A stretch of DNA of 64,000 nt, from contig NZ_CP073343.1 of assembly GCF_024397855.1 (NCBI RefSeq), forward strand, positions 2,170,001 through 2,234,000. Reading direction: 5' to 3'. Source of the DNA: Marinomonas rhizomae. GTDB taxonomy: Bacteria; Pseudomonadota; Gammaproteobacteria; Pseudomonadales; Marinomonadaceae. Numbering within the stretch: position 1 is the first letter of the stretch; the number at the start of each line of letters is the position of its first letter. Below the pieces are notes generated by a model. The model did not search any database, was not told the DNA's origin, and saw only the letters and a list, made by a program, of their open reading frames with translations. This document shows, one piece after another, positions 1 to 7,785 of this stretch. Position numbers and translations under genes: made by a program.

Positions 1-1106
1 TCTGTTTCCGCGTCACGCTTAAGGTCACCAATCTGGTTTTGAATGACTTTTACACCATTTAACATTGCTCGTTTTAACCCAAAGCTCTCCACATACCAGG
101 AATGAATATTTTCAATGTCCTCGCTAACCGTTGGACTATCAAGCGAGCCAACCTTATCGGTAAGTTGCTGAAGTGGCTTAGAAATGGCTCGTGCAAAAAA
201 CCAAATAAATAGAAATACAGCTAAAGCCAGAGGCAATGTGCGTAAAATAACTTTTTCCATAATTCCAGTTAATGGCACTAAAGTGGACTCCAATGGCGTT
301 TGAGTGATTACTGTCCACCCAGTGCTAGGGATTGTTGAATAGCCTGCTAACATTTCAACTCCATTGCTGTTATTCAGTAATAACCCACCTTCTTTTGTCG
401 CTAATATTTCATCTACGCCATCATTATCCATTACAAAGGAGCCGATAAGTTTTTTTTCTGGGTGGTATAGAACTTGTTTATCCTGGTCTATTACATAAAT
501 ATAAGAGCCATTCTTGTAATAATGCTCATCCAGTATTTTGCTGAGAATGTTTGGGCTTTTGAGATAAATAGCGCCACCAAGAAACCCAAGATAATTACCT
601 TTAAAATCAATAATGGGGGTAGAAAGAAATACGATTAAATTCTTTAATGTTGAGAGGTATGGGCTGCTTATCAGCGCCCTCTTTTCTTCTAGCGCTTCAA
701 CACTACCCGTTGATGAGAGCTTCATTCCAACTAGGTCTAATGCTTGTGGCGAAATTGCCTGAATATGGCCAGAAGCATCACTAATGACGACAGAGTTAAA
801 GCTATCTGTTTGAAACATAAGTCGATTGGCCTCTTCTTTAAGGCGAGAATCGTCATTCATTTTATTAAATAACGCCTTGGCTGAGTAAGCAAGCTGCTGT
901 TGAGAAGAGTTCAGAAAGGTTTCGGTAGTGTCGGATAGTTTATTGGCGTAAGCCCTATTTACTTCTATTGCTTGCAGAATTAACTGCTCTTTCTGTACTT
1001 CATAGTTCGAATAAAAACTATTAATGAAAGTTAAGATGGTGGCGGATAGCGCTAAGAGTAGAATTAATCGATTGAGCTTCAAGAATTTACTTTTTAATAC
1101 GGTCAA
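1..1106 (-). CDS. membrane sensor protein with double-Cache-like domain (3' end outside window)
   Basis: Only the first 368 codons are present; the gene runs off the left edge. The N-terminus holds a membrane segment (about residues 8-26), then about 235 residues with the look of a periplasmic dCache sensor (motifs such as DGVDEILATKEGG and STGWTVITQTPLES), a second membrane segment near 265-285 (LPLALAVFLFIWFFARAIS) and the beginning of a HAMP-like linker. The output domain is cut off, so it could be a diguanylate cyclase, chemoreceptor or kinase; similar architectures often end in GGDEF. An in-frame stop lies just upstream and no ATG or GTG is near, so the start is taken as the TTG at 1106. 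This start is less certain than the reading frame. Confidence 0.75.
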   Translation of the reverse strand, partial: MTVLKSKFLKLNRLILLLALSATILTFINSFYSNYEVQKEQLILQAIEVNRAYANKLSDTTETFLNSSQQQLAYSAKALFNKMNDDSRLKEEANRLMFQTDSFNSVVISDASGHIQAISPQALDLVGMKLSSTGSVEALEEKRALISSPYLSTLKNLIVFLSTPIIDFKGNYLGFLGGAIYLKSPNILSKILDEHYYKNGSYIYVIDQDKQVLYHPEKKLIGSFVMDNDGVDEILATKEGGLLLNNSNGVEMLAGYSTIPSTGWTVITQTPLESTLVPLTGIMEKVILRTLPLALAVFLFIWFFARAISKPLQQLTDKVGSLDSPTVSEDIENIHSWYVESFGLKRAMLNGVKVIQNQIGDLKRDAET

Positions 1107-1170
1107 AACAGTTCATCCATTACATTGATTTTAACATCTCACTACATACTACACATGAAGTTAAAGCATA

Positions 1171-1202
1171 AAACAAGGGGTGCATACTGCACCCCTTGTT
1201 TT
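1171..1202 (-). terminator. rho-independent terminator of the MFS gene
   Basis: A 12-bp perfect stem (ACAAGGGGTGCA) closes on a TAC/GTA loop and is flanked by A and T runs. It lies 18 bp beyond the MFS stop codon on the minus strand and separates that gene from the sensor gene that follows. Confidence 0.85.
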
Positions 1203-1219
1203 GATCTCATTACCGATTA

Positions 1220-2407
1220 TCAAGCCACACTATTTTCTGTGGGATTGGCTTTGGATATCTGGCTGGATTTCCGTCGATTGAACCAAACCATAACAAGTGC
1301 CAAAAATGAGAGTAAAGCGGCCGCACTCGGGATCCAATCAAAGCTGAAACCGATACTAATAACCAATCCACCTAGTGCGGCACCTAAAGCATTGCCTAAA
1401 TTGAATGCACCAATATTTATAGAGGATGCTAGACCTGGTGCTTGATCAGCAATCTTCATGACCTGCATCTGTAATGGCGGTCCACTGCCAAATATTACAA
1501 CACCCCACAGTAAAGTAGTTAATCCCGCACCAATAAGCGTCGTAGACGTAAAGCGAAACATCAATAAAACCAAAACCTGCAAGCCTAGAAAGACAAATAA
1601 AGCCAGGTCTGGTGACTTATCAGTAATTTTACCGCTGATATAATTTCCTAGTGTAAAACCAATACCCACCAACATAAGCATGGTAGCAATAGCGTTATCC
1701 GACGCTTTCGCCAACGTCTGCATAATAGGTGCAATGTAAGTATAAAGCGTGAACATGGAACCAGCGCACAATACCGTTGTAGAGAATGCCCTCAAAGCAG
1801 CAGGTTGCATGATAGCCTTGAGTTCTGTTTTAACGTCTGGCTTTTCAGCTCTAGGCATCGCTGACAAACTCCTTAAAATACCAACAAAAGCAATCCCCCC
1901 CAATAAAGCGGTTACCGCAAACGACAAACGCCAATCAAAAGTTTGCCCTAACCAAGTGGTAATTGGTACACCAACAATATTAGCAATGGTCAAGCCTAAA
2001 AAAATCGACGCTACTGCTGATCCTTTTTTATTAATAGGCGCAAGATTCATCGCAACAACAGCACCAATGCCAAAAAAAGCACCGTGAGAAAGGCTAGTAA
2101 TCACACGAGACACTAAGAAAGTCTCATAATTAATGGAAATGGCTGAAAGCACATTGCCAATAATAAAAATGATCATTAGAGCTAACAAAGAGGTTTTATG
2201 ACTATAGCGCGTTAAGTATAAAGTAATTAAGGGCGCACCAATCATTACTCCAACAGCGTAAGCGCTAATGAGCAAACCAGCCGCAGGAATGGACGCATTC
2301 ACACCATCTGCAATAACCGGTAACAAGCCCATAGGCATAAACTCGGTTGTCCCTATTCCAAAAGTCCCTAATGCAATGGCGAAAATACCCCACTGATAAG
2401 CAAGCAT
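1220..2407 (-). CDS. MFS exporter of the AraJ/YdhP (DHA1) type
   Basis: A 395-residue major facilitator with about twelve hydrophobic segments. The N-terminal pattern FGIGTTEFMPMGLLPVIA is typical of the DHA1 drug/sugar exporters related to AraJ, YdhP and chloramphenicol efflux proteins; the substrate cannot be read from sequence. The frame could open at a TTG at 2419, but that codon lies within a good ribosome binding site (GGGAG, 5 nt before ATG), so the ATG at 2407 is preferred. It is a single-gene unit ended by the hairpin at 1171-1202. Inner membrane. Confidence 0.85.
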   Translation of the reverse strand: MLAYQWGIFAIALGTFGIGTTEFMPMGLLPVIADGVNASIPAAGLLISAYAVGVMIGAPLITLYLTRYSHKTSLLALMIIFIIGNVLSAISINYETFLVSRVITSLSHGAFFGIGAVVAMNLAPINKKGSAVASIFLGLTIANIVGVPITTWLGQTFDWRLSFAVTALLGGIAFVGILRSLSAMPRAEKPDVKTELKAIMQPAALRAFSTTVLCAGSMFTLYTYIAPIMQTLAKASDNAIATMLMLVGIGFTLGNYISGKITDKSPDLALFVFLGLQVLVLLMFRFTSTTLIGAGLTTLLWGVVIFGSGPPLQMQVMKIADQAPGLASSINIGAFNLGNALGAALGGLVISIGFSFDWIPSAAALLSFLALVMVWFNRRKSSQISKANPTENSVA

Positions 2408-2469
2408 AAAAGCTCCCAAGATTGATTCAAGATTTGTTAGTAGAAGTGACTATGTAAGATTGAAAACAA

Positions 2470-2501
2470 AATAAGCCAAGAGCTTGCACCCTTGGCTTAT
2501 T
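2470..2501. terminator. hairpin terminator after the copper operon
   Basis: Inverted repeat AATAAGCCAAG / CTTGGCTTATT with a 10-nt loop. It lies downstream of the copA operon on the minus strand and upstream of the MFS gene. The T run is short, so efficiency is uncertain. Confidence 0.65.
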
Positions 2502-2567
2502 AATCAACACAAATATATTACAACACTTGCAGTATGATTGTTTAATGAAAAGTTTCTTTAGCGATTA

Positions 2568-2660
2568 TCATTTTGCTTTTTTCTGATGGCGAGGCCACCA
2601 AAACCAATAAACAACAAACACAATTAGCAAAAAGCCTATTACATTAATGAGCGCGCTCAC
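2568..2660 (-). CDS. 30-residue single-span membrane protein behind copA
   Basis: This frame begins 16 bp after the copA stop and has a very strong ribosome binding site (GAGGAGGT) 3 nt before a GTG start. It encodes 30 residues: one hydrophobic helix (about 4-22, LINVIGFLLIVFVVYWFWW), then P-R-H and a lysine-rich tail (QKKAK), which predicts the C-terminus in the cytoplasm. Size and placement recall KdpF, the 29-residue membrane subunit of the Kdp P-type ATPase, and other micro-subunits such as CydX or CcoQ; this is an analogy, since no sequence match is claimed. Translation is inferred from the ribosome binding site and the membrane-protein pattern. The function is unknown; a role in stabilising CopA or in copper handling is speculation. 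Confidence 0.6.
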   Translation of the reverse strand: MSALINVIGFLLIVFVVYWFWWPRHQKKAK

Positions 2661-2676
2661 ATTACCTCCTCAAAAC

Positions 2677-5256
2677 TTACCCATTAGAACGTGAAATACG
2701 GAATAGTCTCAGTCGATTTGCATTAGTCACCACGGTGACTGATGATAACGCCATTGCAGCGCCAGCAATAACTGGACTCAATAACCATCCTGTAAACGGA
2801 AATAAAACCCCTGCAGCAATAGGAATACCTAAACTGTTATAAGCAAATGCCCCCCATAGGTTTTGCTTTATGTTGCTTAACGTTGCGGAGCTTATCTGAA
2901 TAACATCAGCGACGCCGGTTAGTTCATTATGTATCAAAGTAATGTCAGCACTTTCCATAGCCACGTCAGTTCCTGCTCCCATCGCAAAACCCACATCGGC
3001 CTGAGCTAAAGCAGGAGCATCGTTGATGCCATCACCAATCATGCCAACCACCTCACCTTGGTCTTGTAGCTTCTTAACCCAGTTCAGCTTATCGTCTGGC
3101 ATCAGCTGCGCATGATAATCTTCAATACCAACTGTATTGGCAACTGAAGCAGCGGTTTCTGGGTTATCGCCAGTCAGCATAACCACTTTTAAACCCTGTT
3201 TTTTGAAGTTTAAAATAGCCGCCCTAACCCCTTGTTTAATGGGATCTTCAATATAAAAAACAGCCAATAGCATGGTTTCATTAGAGAGGTAAACACGAGT
3301 TGCTGCATTATGATGTTCATCAGAAGCGCTTAAACTTAAAGGTATGTTCTTCTCATTCATCAGACGTTCATTACCAAGATAATAAGTTTCCCCGTCAATA
3401 CGCCCTTTTACGCCTAAACCTACCAGCGAACCAAATTCTTCTAAGTTGATATTTTGCTTTTCTTCTACGTCTGTCTGGCAATGTTTTAACAAAGCATCCG
3501 CCAAAGGATGATTGGCTCGAGACTCTAGGGCTAAAATCAACTGGTTAACAAACTTATAATGAGCTTGCTCATTATAAACACTGTAAACGACTTTAGGGTT
3601 ACCTTCTGTAATCGTTCCCGTCTTATCAAGTACCACGACAGTTAGTTCACTGGCTCTTTGCAGGGCATCGCCATTGCGTATCAGTCCGCCATATTCTGCG
3701 GCCTTGCCGATTCCTATCATTGTAGAGATTGGCGTCGCTAATCCCAAAGCGCATGGGCAAGCAATAATCAGTACCGAAATAGTTGTTACCAACATATAGG
3801 ACATAACAGAGTTATTGCCCATGCCAAATAAAGAAAGGTTAAACCAAGCAAGTGCTGTTAAAATGGCGATAATAATCACACTGGGAACAAAGATAGACGA
3901 TACTTTATCAGCCAATACGCTGATCGGTGGTTTTGAGTTTTGCGCCTTCCCCACCATGGTTATAATCTGAGCAAGTAAGGTGTCAGATCCAACTCGGGTG
4001 GCTTTAAATAGTAAGCTGCCTTGCCCGTTTACTGTACCAGCAGATAACAAGCTCCCAGTGCTCTTTTCTATTGGCGCTGCCTCGCCTGTCAGCATGGATT
4101 CATTTACTGTTGAAAGACCCTCTATGACTTCGCCATCAACAGGGATCTTGTCACCAGAACGAACTCGCAGAATATCATTTACTTTGATATCAGAAACACT
4201 AATACGAGATTCGCTATCACCAGCTACTAGAGTGGCCATTTTTGGACGTAAATCTAAAAGTCGATGCAAAGCTTGGCTCGTTTTACGACGCGCCCTCAGT
4301 TCTAAAGCTTGACCAAGATTGATTAACCCAATAATCATCACTGACGCTTCGAAGTAAAGGTGACGTGCATTTTCCGGCAGCCAGCTAACCGGTGCAAACA
4401 CGACCAGCATAGAATATAGCCAAGCGCTACCAGTACCTAAAGCAATGAGTAAATCCATATTCGCCTGATGACTAGTGAAGGCCTTCCACGCACCTCGGAA
4501 ATAATGCTTACCCGCACTCACCATAATTAACAATGTGGCAACGCCAACAACAAACCAGATAACTCTATCAGTGAGCGAGCTCACCATCATGTTTCCGCCC
4601 AACAAACCATATAGCATCAAGGGAATCCCTAAGCCTAAGCCAAGTCCTGATGATCTACGTTTATGGTAATATTCAGCCAACTCCCTTTCGTCTCGCTCTT
4701 CTTCACTTTTCTCAGCATCAAGGATGAGGTTTGCGTGATAACCTGAATTTTCTACTGCTTTGATTAATGCATCTGGAGAACCTTTGGTGACTACTTGTGC
4801 GGTATGGTTGGCGAAGTTAACATCTGCGGAAATAACATCTTCAGAATTTAATAACGCCTTTTGTACCGTATTAACACAACCAGCACAGGTCATTCCACCA
4901 ATAGAAAATTGATAATTAACAGAATCGTCCACTTCACCGTAGTTGTCCTGCTTTTTATCTGTAATGCCTTTGTCATCTCGGGATTCCTGCTTAGCGTTTA
5001 ATTGAGCGCGCTCATAATCAAATAATCCCTGTGAAAGATAGCCGGCTTTCTGGACACTGGCTTCAATTGTTGCTAAATCTAAATCCGACGTAACAACCAA
5101 CTTATGCTCTTTCGGCATACCTTCGATGATTGCTTCTGGGCTTTTCTCTTGAATGAGCTTGCGCACTTTCGATACGCAGCCTTGGCAAGACATACCTGTA
5201 ACGTTCAATGCAAACGTTGTATTTTGATCGGCTGTTTTTGAATCTGCTCGCGTCAT
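2677..5256 (-). CDS. copA: copper-exporting P1B-type ATPase CopA
   Basis: An 859-residue heavy-metal P-type ATPase. Two N-terminal HMA domains carry the copper-binding pairs GMSCQGC (C24/C27) and GGMTCAGC (C124/C127). Then come the membrane segments, a TGEAAP actuator loop, the CPC metal-channel motif (ACPCALG, near 500), the DKTGT phosphorylation site (near 541), TGDNPETA and the hinge GDGINDAPAL. CPC with tandem CxxC domains marks the Cu(I) exporters, which pump Cu+ from cytoplasm to periplasm using ATP. The start is backed by AGGAGG 7 nt upstream. It lies 33 bp downstream of the MerR-type regulator on the same strand, and the 30-residue membrane protein follows it, so the three form one transcript. 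Confidence 0.95.
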   Translation of the reverse strand: MTRADSKTADQNTTFALNVTGMSCQGCVSKVRKLIQEKSPEAIIEGMPKEHKLVVTSDLDLATIEASVQKAGYLSQGLFDYERAQLNAKQESRDDKGITDKKQDNYGEVDDSVNYQFSIGGMTCAGCVNTVQKALLNSEDVISADVNFANHTAQVVTKGSPDALIKAVENSGYHANLILDAEKSEEERDERELAEYYHKRRSSGLGLGLGIPLMLYGLLGGNMMVSSLTDRVIWFVVGVATLLIMVSAGKHYFRGAWKAFTSHQANMDLLIALGTGSAWLYSMLVVFAPVSWLPENARHLYFEASVMIIGLINLGQALELRARRKTSQALHRLLDLRPKMATLVAGDSESRISVSDIKVNDILRVRSGDKIPVDGEVIEGLSTVNESMLTGEAAPIEKSTGSLLSAGTVNGQGSLLFKATRVGSDTLLAQIITMVGKAQNSKPPISVLADKVSSIFVPSVIIIAILTALAWFNLSLFGMGNNSVMSYMLVTTISVLIIACPCALGLATPISTMIGIGKAAEYGGLIRNGDALQRASELTVVVLDKTGTITEGNPKVVYSVYNEQAHYKFVNQLILALESRANHPLADALLKHCQTDVEEKQNINLEEFGSLVGLGVKGRIDGETYYLGNERLMNEKNIPLSLSASDEHHNAATRVYLSNETMLLAVFYIEDPIKQGVRAAILNFKKQGLKVVMLTGDNPETAASVANTVGIEDYHAQLMPDDKLNWVKKLQDQGEVVGMIGDGINDAPALAQADVGFAMGAGTDVAMESADITLIHNELTGVADVIQISSATLSNIKQNLWGAFAYNSLGIPIAAGVLFPFTGWLLSPVIAGAAMALSSVTVVTNANRLRLFRISRSNG

Positions 5257-5289
5257 TTCAGTCCTCCTCTTAGTACCGCTATTGATACC

Positions 5290-5700
5290 CTATTTGGTCT
5301 CTTCCCAATCTTCGATCAAACAACAGATTGAATGACCATCAGGCGCACCATTTGGCATGCTTTCCCAAGCGGCTAATGCATTTTCCATCTTGATTAAATG
5401 CGCTTGCAGTTGAGCTATTTTCAATCTGGTTTCTGGGACTTTTTTTTGCAATAAGTCCCGAACCATAGGGCAAGGTGAGTCACCACTGTCGGATTGATGA
5501 AAAATCTCTTCGATTTGTTTTAAACTGAAGCCTAATTCACTGGCTTGACGAATAAAATTTAATCGTTGTAATGCCACATGGTCGTATAGTTGATAGCCAT
5601 TGTTAGGGTCTCGTTCTGCGTGAATCAGGCCAAGTCTAGTGTAATGGCGAACAGTCTCGGCTGTGACATCAGCTTTTGTCGCTAGCTCACTCACTCGCAT
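5290..5700 (-). CDS. cueR: MerR-family metal-responsive activator (CueR-like)
   Basis: 136 residues with the MerR winged helix-turn-helix at the N-terminus (MRVSELATKADVTAETVRHY) and the long dimerisation helix. The usual CueR metal loop with two spaced cysteines is not evident in its standard form: cysteines occur at SPCPM in the mid-helix region and as a CC pair in the C-terminal HSICCLIEDW. The position directly upstream of copA and the operator at 5735-5766 nevertheless make copper control of this operon likely. Established for the family: the bound regulator untwists a promoter with an overlong spacer. The exact metal preference is inferred from context only. Confidence 0.8.
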   Translation of the reverse strand: MRVSELATKADVTAETVRHYTRLGLIHAERDPNNGYQLYDHVALQRLNFIRQASELGFSLKQIEEIFHQSDSGDSPCPMVRDLLQKKVPETRLKIAQLQAHLIKMENALAAWESMPNGAPDGHSICCLIEDWEETK

Positions 5701-5734
5701 AAGAACTCCTTTGAAATGTATAAACCATTACCAT

Positions 5735-5766
5735 AGTGTAAAACCTGTGTGTTGCACATAGGTCAA
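5735..5766 (-). promoter_or_regulatory. MerR/CueR-type promoter-operator of cueR-copA
   Basis: On the minus strand: -35 TTGACC (5766-5761), a 20-bp spacer, then -10 TACACT (5740-5735). The spacer is filled by a near-perfect inverted repeat, ACCTATGTG / CACACAGGT around CAA (5743-5763; one mismatch). A long spacer filled with a dyad is the hallmark of promoters activated by MerR-family proteins. It lies 35 bp upstream of the regulator start. Confidence 0.8.
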
Positions 5767-5803
5767 GCATTACTAGAAGACGTAGAAAAAAATTTGAAGC
5801 AAA

Positions 5804-5833
5804 AAAAACCGAGCTCATAGTGGCTCGGTTTTT
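5804..5833 (-). terminator. rho-independent terminator of ndh
   Basis: Stem AACCGAGC / GCTCGGTT with an 8-nt loop and a T run on the minus strand, 24 bp after the ndh stop. It insulates ndh from the copper operon. Confidence 0.85.
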
Positions 5834-5856
5834 AAGTTACCTGTGATGGCTAATAA

Positions 5857-7146
5857 TTAATGCAATTTCAATTTTGGTTTAACAACTTTGCCTATTTTTT
5901 GCGCCGCCATAATTACCGTTGCTTTAAGCCAACCATGTATCGCAATCAAATGAAGTCGGTATAGAGAAACATACACAAAACGGGCAAGACGACCTTCAAT
6001 AAACATTGAACCACCCATTAGGTTACCCATGAGATTGCCGACTGTACTGTAGCGGCTCAAATTAACCAAGGAGCCATAATCTTTGTAAGTATAATCTTTT
6101 AAAGGCTCGCTCAAGAAAGATGCTTTGATATTATCAAATACTAATGCTGCCATTTGATGGGCCGATTGTGCTCTTGGAGGTACAAAAGAACCATCCGCTT
6201 GTTTACAGGCGCAACAGTCTCCGATCACATAAATATTCTCGAACCCTGTTGTTTGTAAGGTTCCTTTTACCAAAATCTGATTATTGCGTGTGGTTTCAAA
6301 GCCCTCAATCTTAGCAACGAAATCTGGCGCTTTTACACCTGCCGCCCAAATCATTAGGTCGGCTTCGATATTTTTTTCGTCTGCTGTTTGAAAACCGCCA
6401 TCATAAGCACGGACAACACGAGTACTTTGACTAACGGTGACGCCTAAGCGGATCAGCTCTTTTGTTGCTAAGGAGGCAATTCTATCTGGCAGCGCCGCTA
6501 AAATTCGAGGCCCAGCTTCGATAAGCTGGATATTCACTCGTTTACCAGACATTTCTGGCATGCCATAAGCTTTTAGCATGTCGGCAACATGAAACAGTTC
6601 AGCTGACAGTTCAACACCCGTTGCGCCACCGCCAACAATGGCTAGCTTCAACTTAGCATCAGTTCCTTCTTGATGAATTCGTAGAAACTGATTCAAAAGC
6701 GCTTGTTGAAAGCGCTCAGCTTGCTTATGGGAATCTAGAAAATAACAATGCTCTAGCACCCCAGGCGTACCAAAATCGTTACTCACACTGCCTACCGCCA
6801 TAACTAGAATGTCATAAGAAATAGTACGTTCTGGTAAAACGATGTGGCCCATATCATCAGAAAGAGAGTCCAGGGTCAGCTTACGAGCTTCAGGATCAAC
6901 CCCCATCAGGGTGCCTAATTGAAATTGATAATGGTGCTTAGCAGCGTGGGCTCGGTAGTTGACGCCATCGTTATTAATATCCAACGACCCCGTGGCCACC
7001 TCATGCAGCAGAGGTTTCCAAATGTGAGTTTGGCTTCTATCAATCAGCACAATCTCTGCTTGGCGCTTTTTACCAAAGCTATGCCCTAGCTTGGTAACCA
7101 ATTCCAAACCACCGGCGCCACCGCCAACAACCACGATTTTTTTCAT
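5857..7146 (-). CDS. ndh: type II NADH dehydrogenase (NDH-2)
   Basis: 429 residues, close in length and sequence to E. coli Ndh. It has an N-terminal FAD-binding GGGAGGLE motif, the second dinucleotide motif IVGGGATGVELSAEL near 170, the conserved WKPLLHEVATGSLD stretch, the FAD signature YVIGDCC near 305 and the C-terminal membrane-associating region ending VKPKLKLH, like the E. coli tail. It oxidises NADH and reduces ubiquinone without pumping protons, at the inner face of the membrane. An AGGTGA ribosome binding site supports the start, and a terminator follows, so it appears to be a single-gene unit. Confidence 0.95.
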   Translation of the reverse strand: MKKIVVVGGGAGGLELVTKLGHSFGKKRQAEIVLIDRSQTHIWKPLLHEVATGSLDINNDGVNYRAHAAKHHYQFQLGTLMGVDPEARKLTLDSLSDDMGHIVLPERTISYDILVMAVGSVSNDFGTPGVLEHCYFLDSHKQAERFQQALLNQFLRIHQEGTDAKLKLAIVGGGATGVELSAELFHVADMLKAYGMPEMSGKRVNIQLIEAGPRILAALPDRIASLATKELIRLGVTVSQSTRVVRAYDGGFQTADEKNIEADLMIWAAGVKAPDFVAKIEGFETTRNNQILVKGTLQTTGFENIYVIGDCCACKQADGSFVPPRAQSAHQMAALVFDNIKASFLSEPLKDYTYKDYGSLVNLSRYSTVGNLMGNLMGGSMFIEGRLARFVYVSLYRLHLIAIHGWLKATVIMAAQKIGKVVKPKLKLH

Positions 7147-7220
7147 ATAAAATCACCTATAAACATTGAATAATCTGGAAAATATTCATCGACTACTTTC
7201 CAGATTCCTCGATTAAAACC

Positions 7221-7670
7221 TCACTTGATTCTTTGAGCTAATAACTTATCTAGTGTGTTTGCAAATGCCATTCTATCTTGTTGATTAAAGGTCGCTGGCC
7301 CGCCCATCTGCACACCAGATGAACGCATCTGTTCCATGAAATCTCGCATTCCCAGACGCTGTTTAATATTCTCTTTTGTATAGAGCTCACCGCGGGGATT
7401 TATTGCCAAAGCGCCTTTTTCAATTACATCAGATGCCAAAGGAATATCGGCAGTGACAACCAAATCTTCGGTAGAGATGTTATCGACGATGTAATTATCT
7501 GCCACATCAAAGCCAGAACTTACCACTCGACGCTCGATCCACTTGGAAGGTGGAATGGATATGGCTTGGTTAGCCACTAAGATACAAGGGATTTCAACAC
7601 GTTCAGCAGCACGAAACAGAATGGTTTTAATAACATTTGGACAGGCGTCAGCATCGACCCATAAACGCAT
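7221..7670 (-). CDS. YaiI/YqxD family protein (UPF0178)
   Basis: 149 residues beginning [15 protein letters not shown], the signature opening of the YaiI/YqxD family, with the later conserved stretches [16 protein letters not shown] and INPRGELYT. The family has a PIN-like fold, and the aspartates of VDADACP and TADIPLA would fit a metal site, but no activity is firmly established. GGGGA lies 5 nt before the ATG. Length matches the family. Confidence 0.9.
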   Translation of the reverse strand: MRLWVDADACPNVIKTILFRAAERVEIPCILVANQAISIPPSKWIERRVVSSGFDVADNYIVDNISTEDLVVTADIPLASDVIEKGALAINPRGELYTKENIKQRLGMRDFMEQMRSSGVQMGGPATFNQQDRMAFANTLDKLLAQRIK

Positions 7671-7785
7671 AGGATTCCCCTTTTTGAAGATCTCTATTAT
7701 TGATCAGTCGAAAAGTGAAATCCAGTAGTGAATAAGAACAAACGGAGCACATATAAGTGATCCGTTTGCTCTAACACAAATAGAG

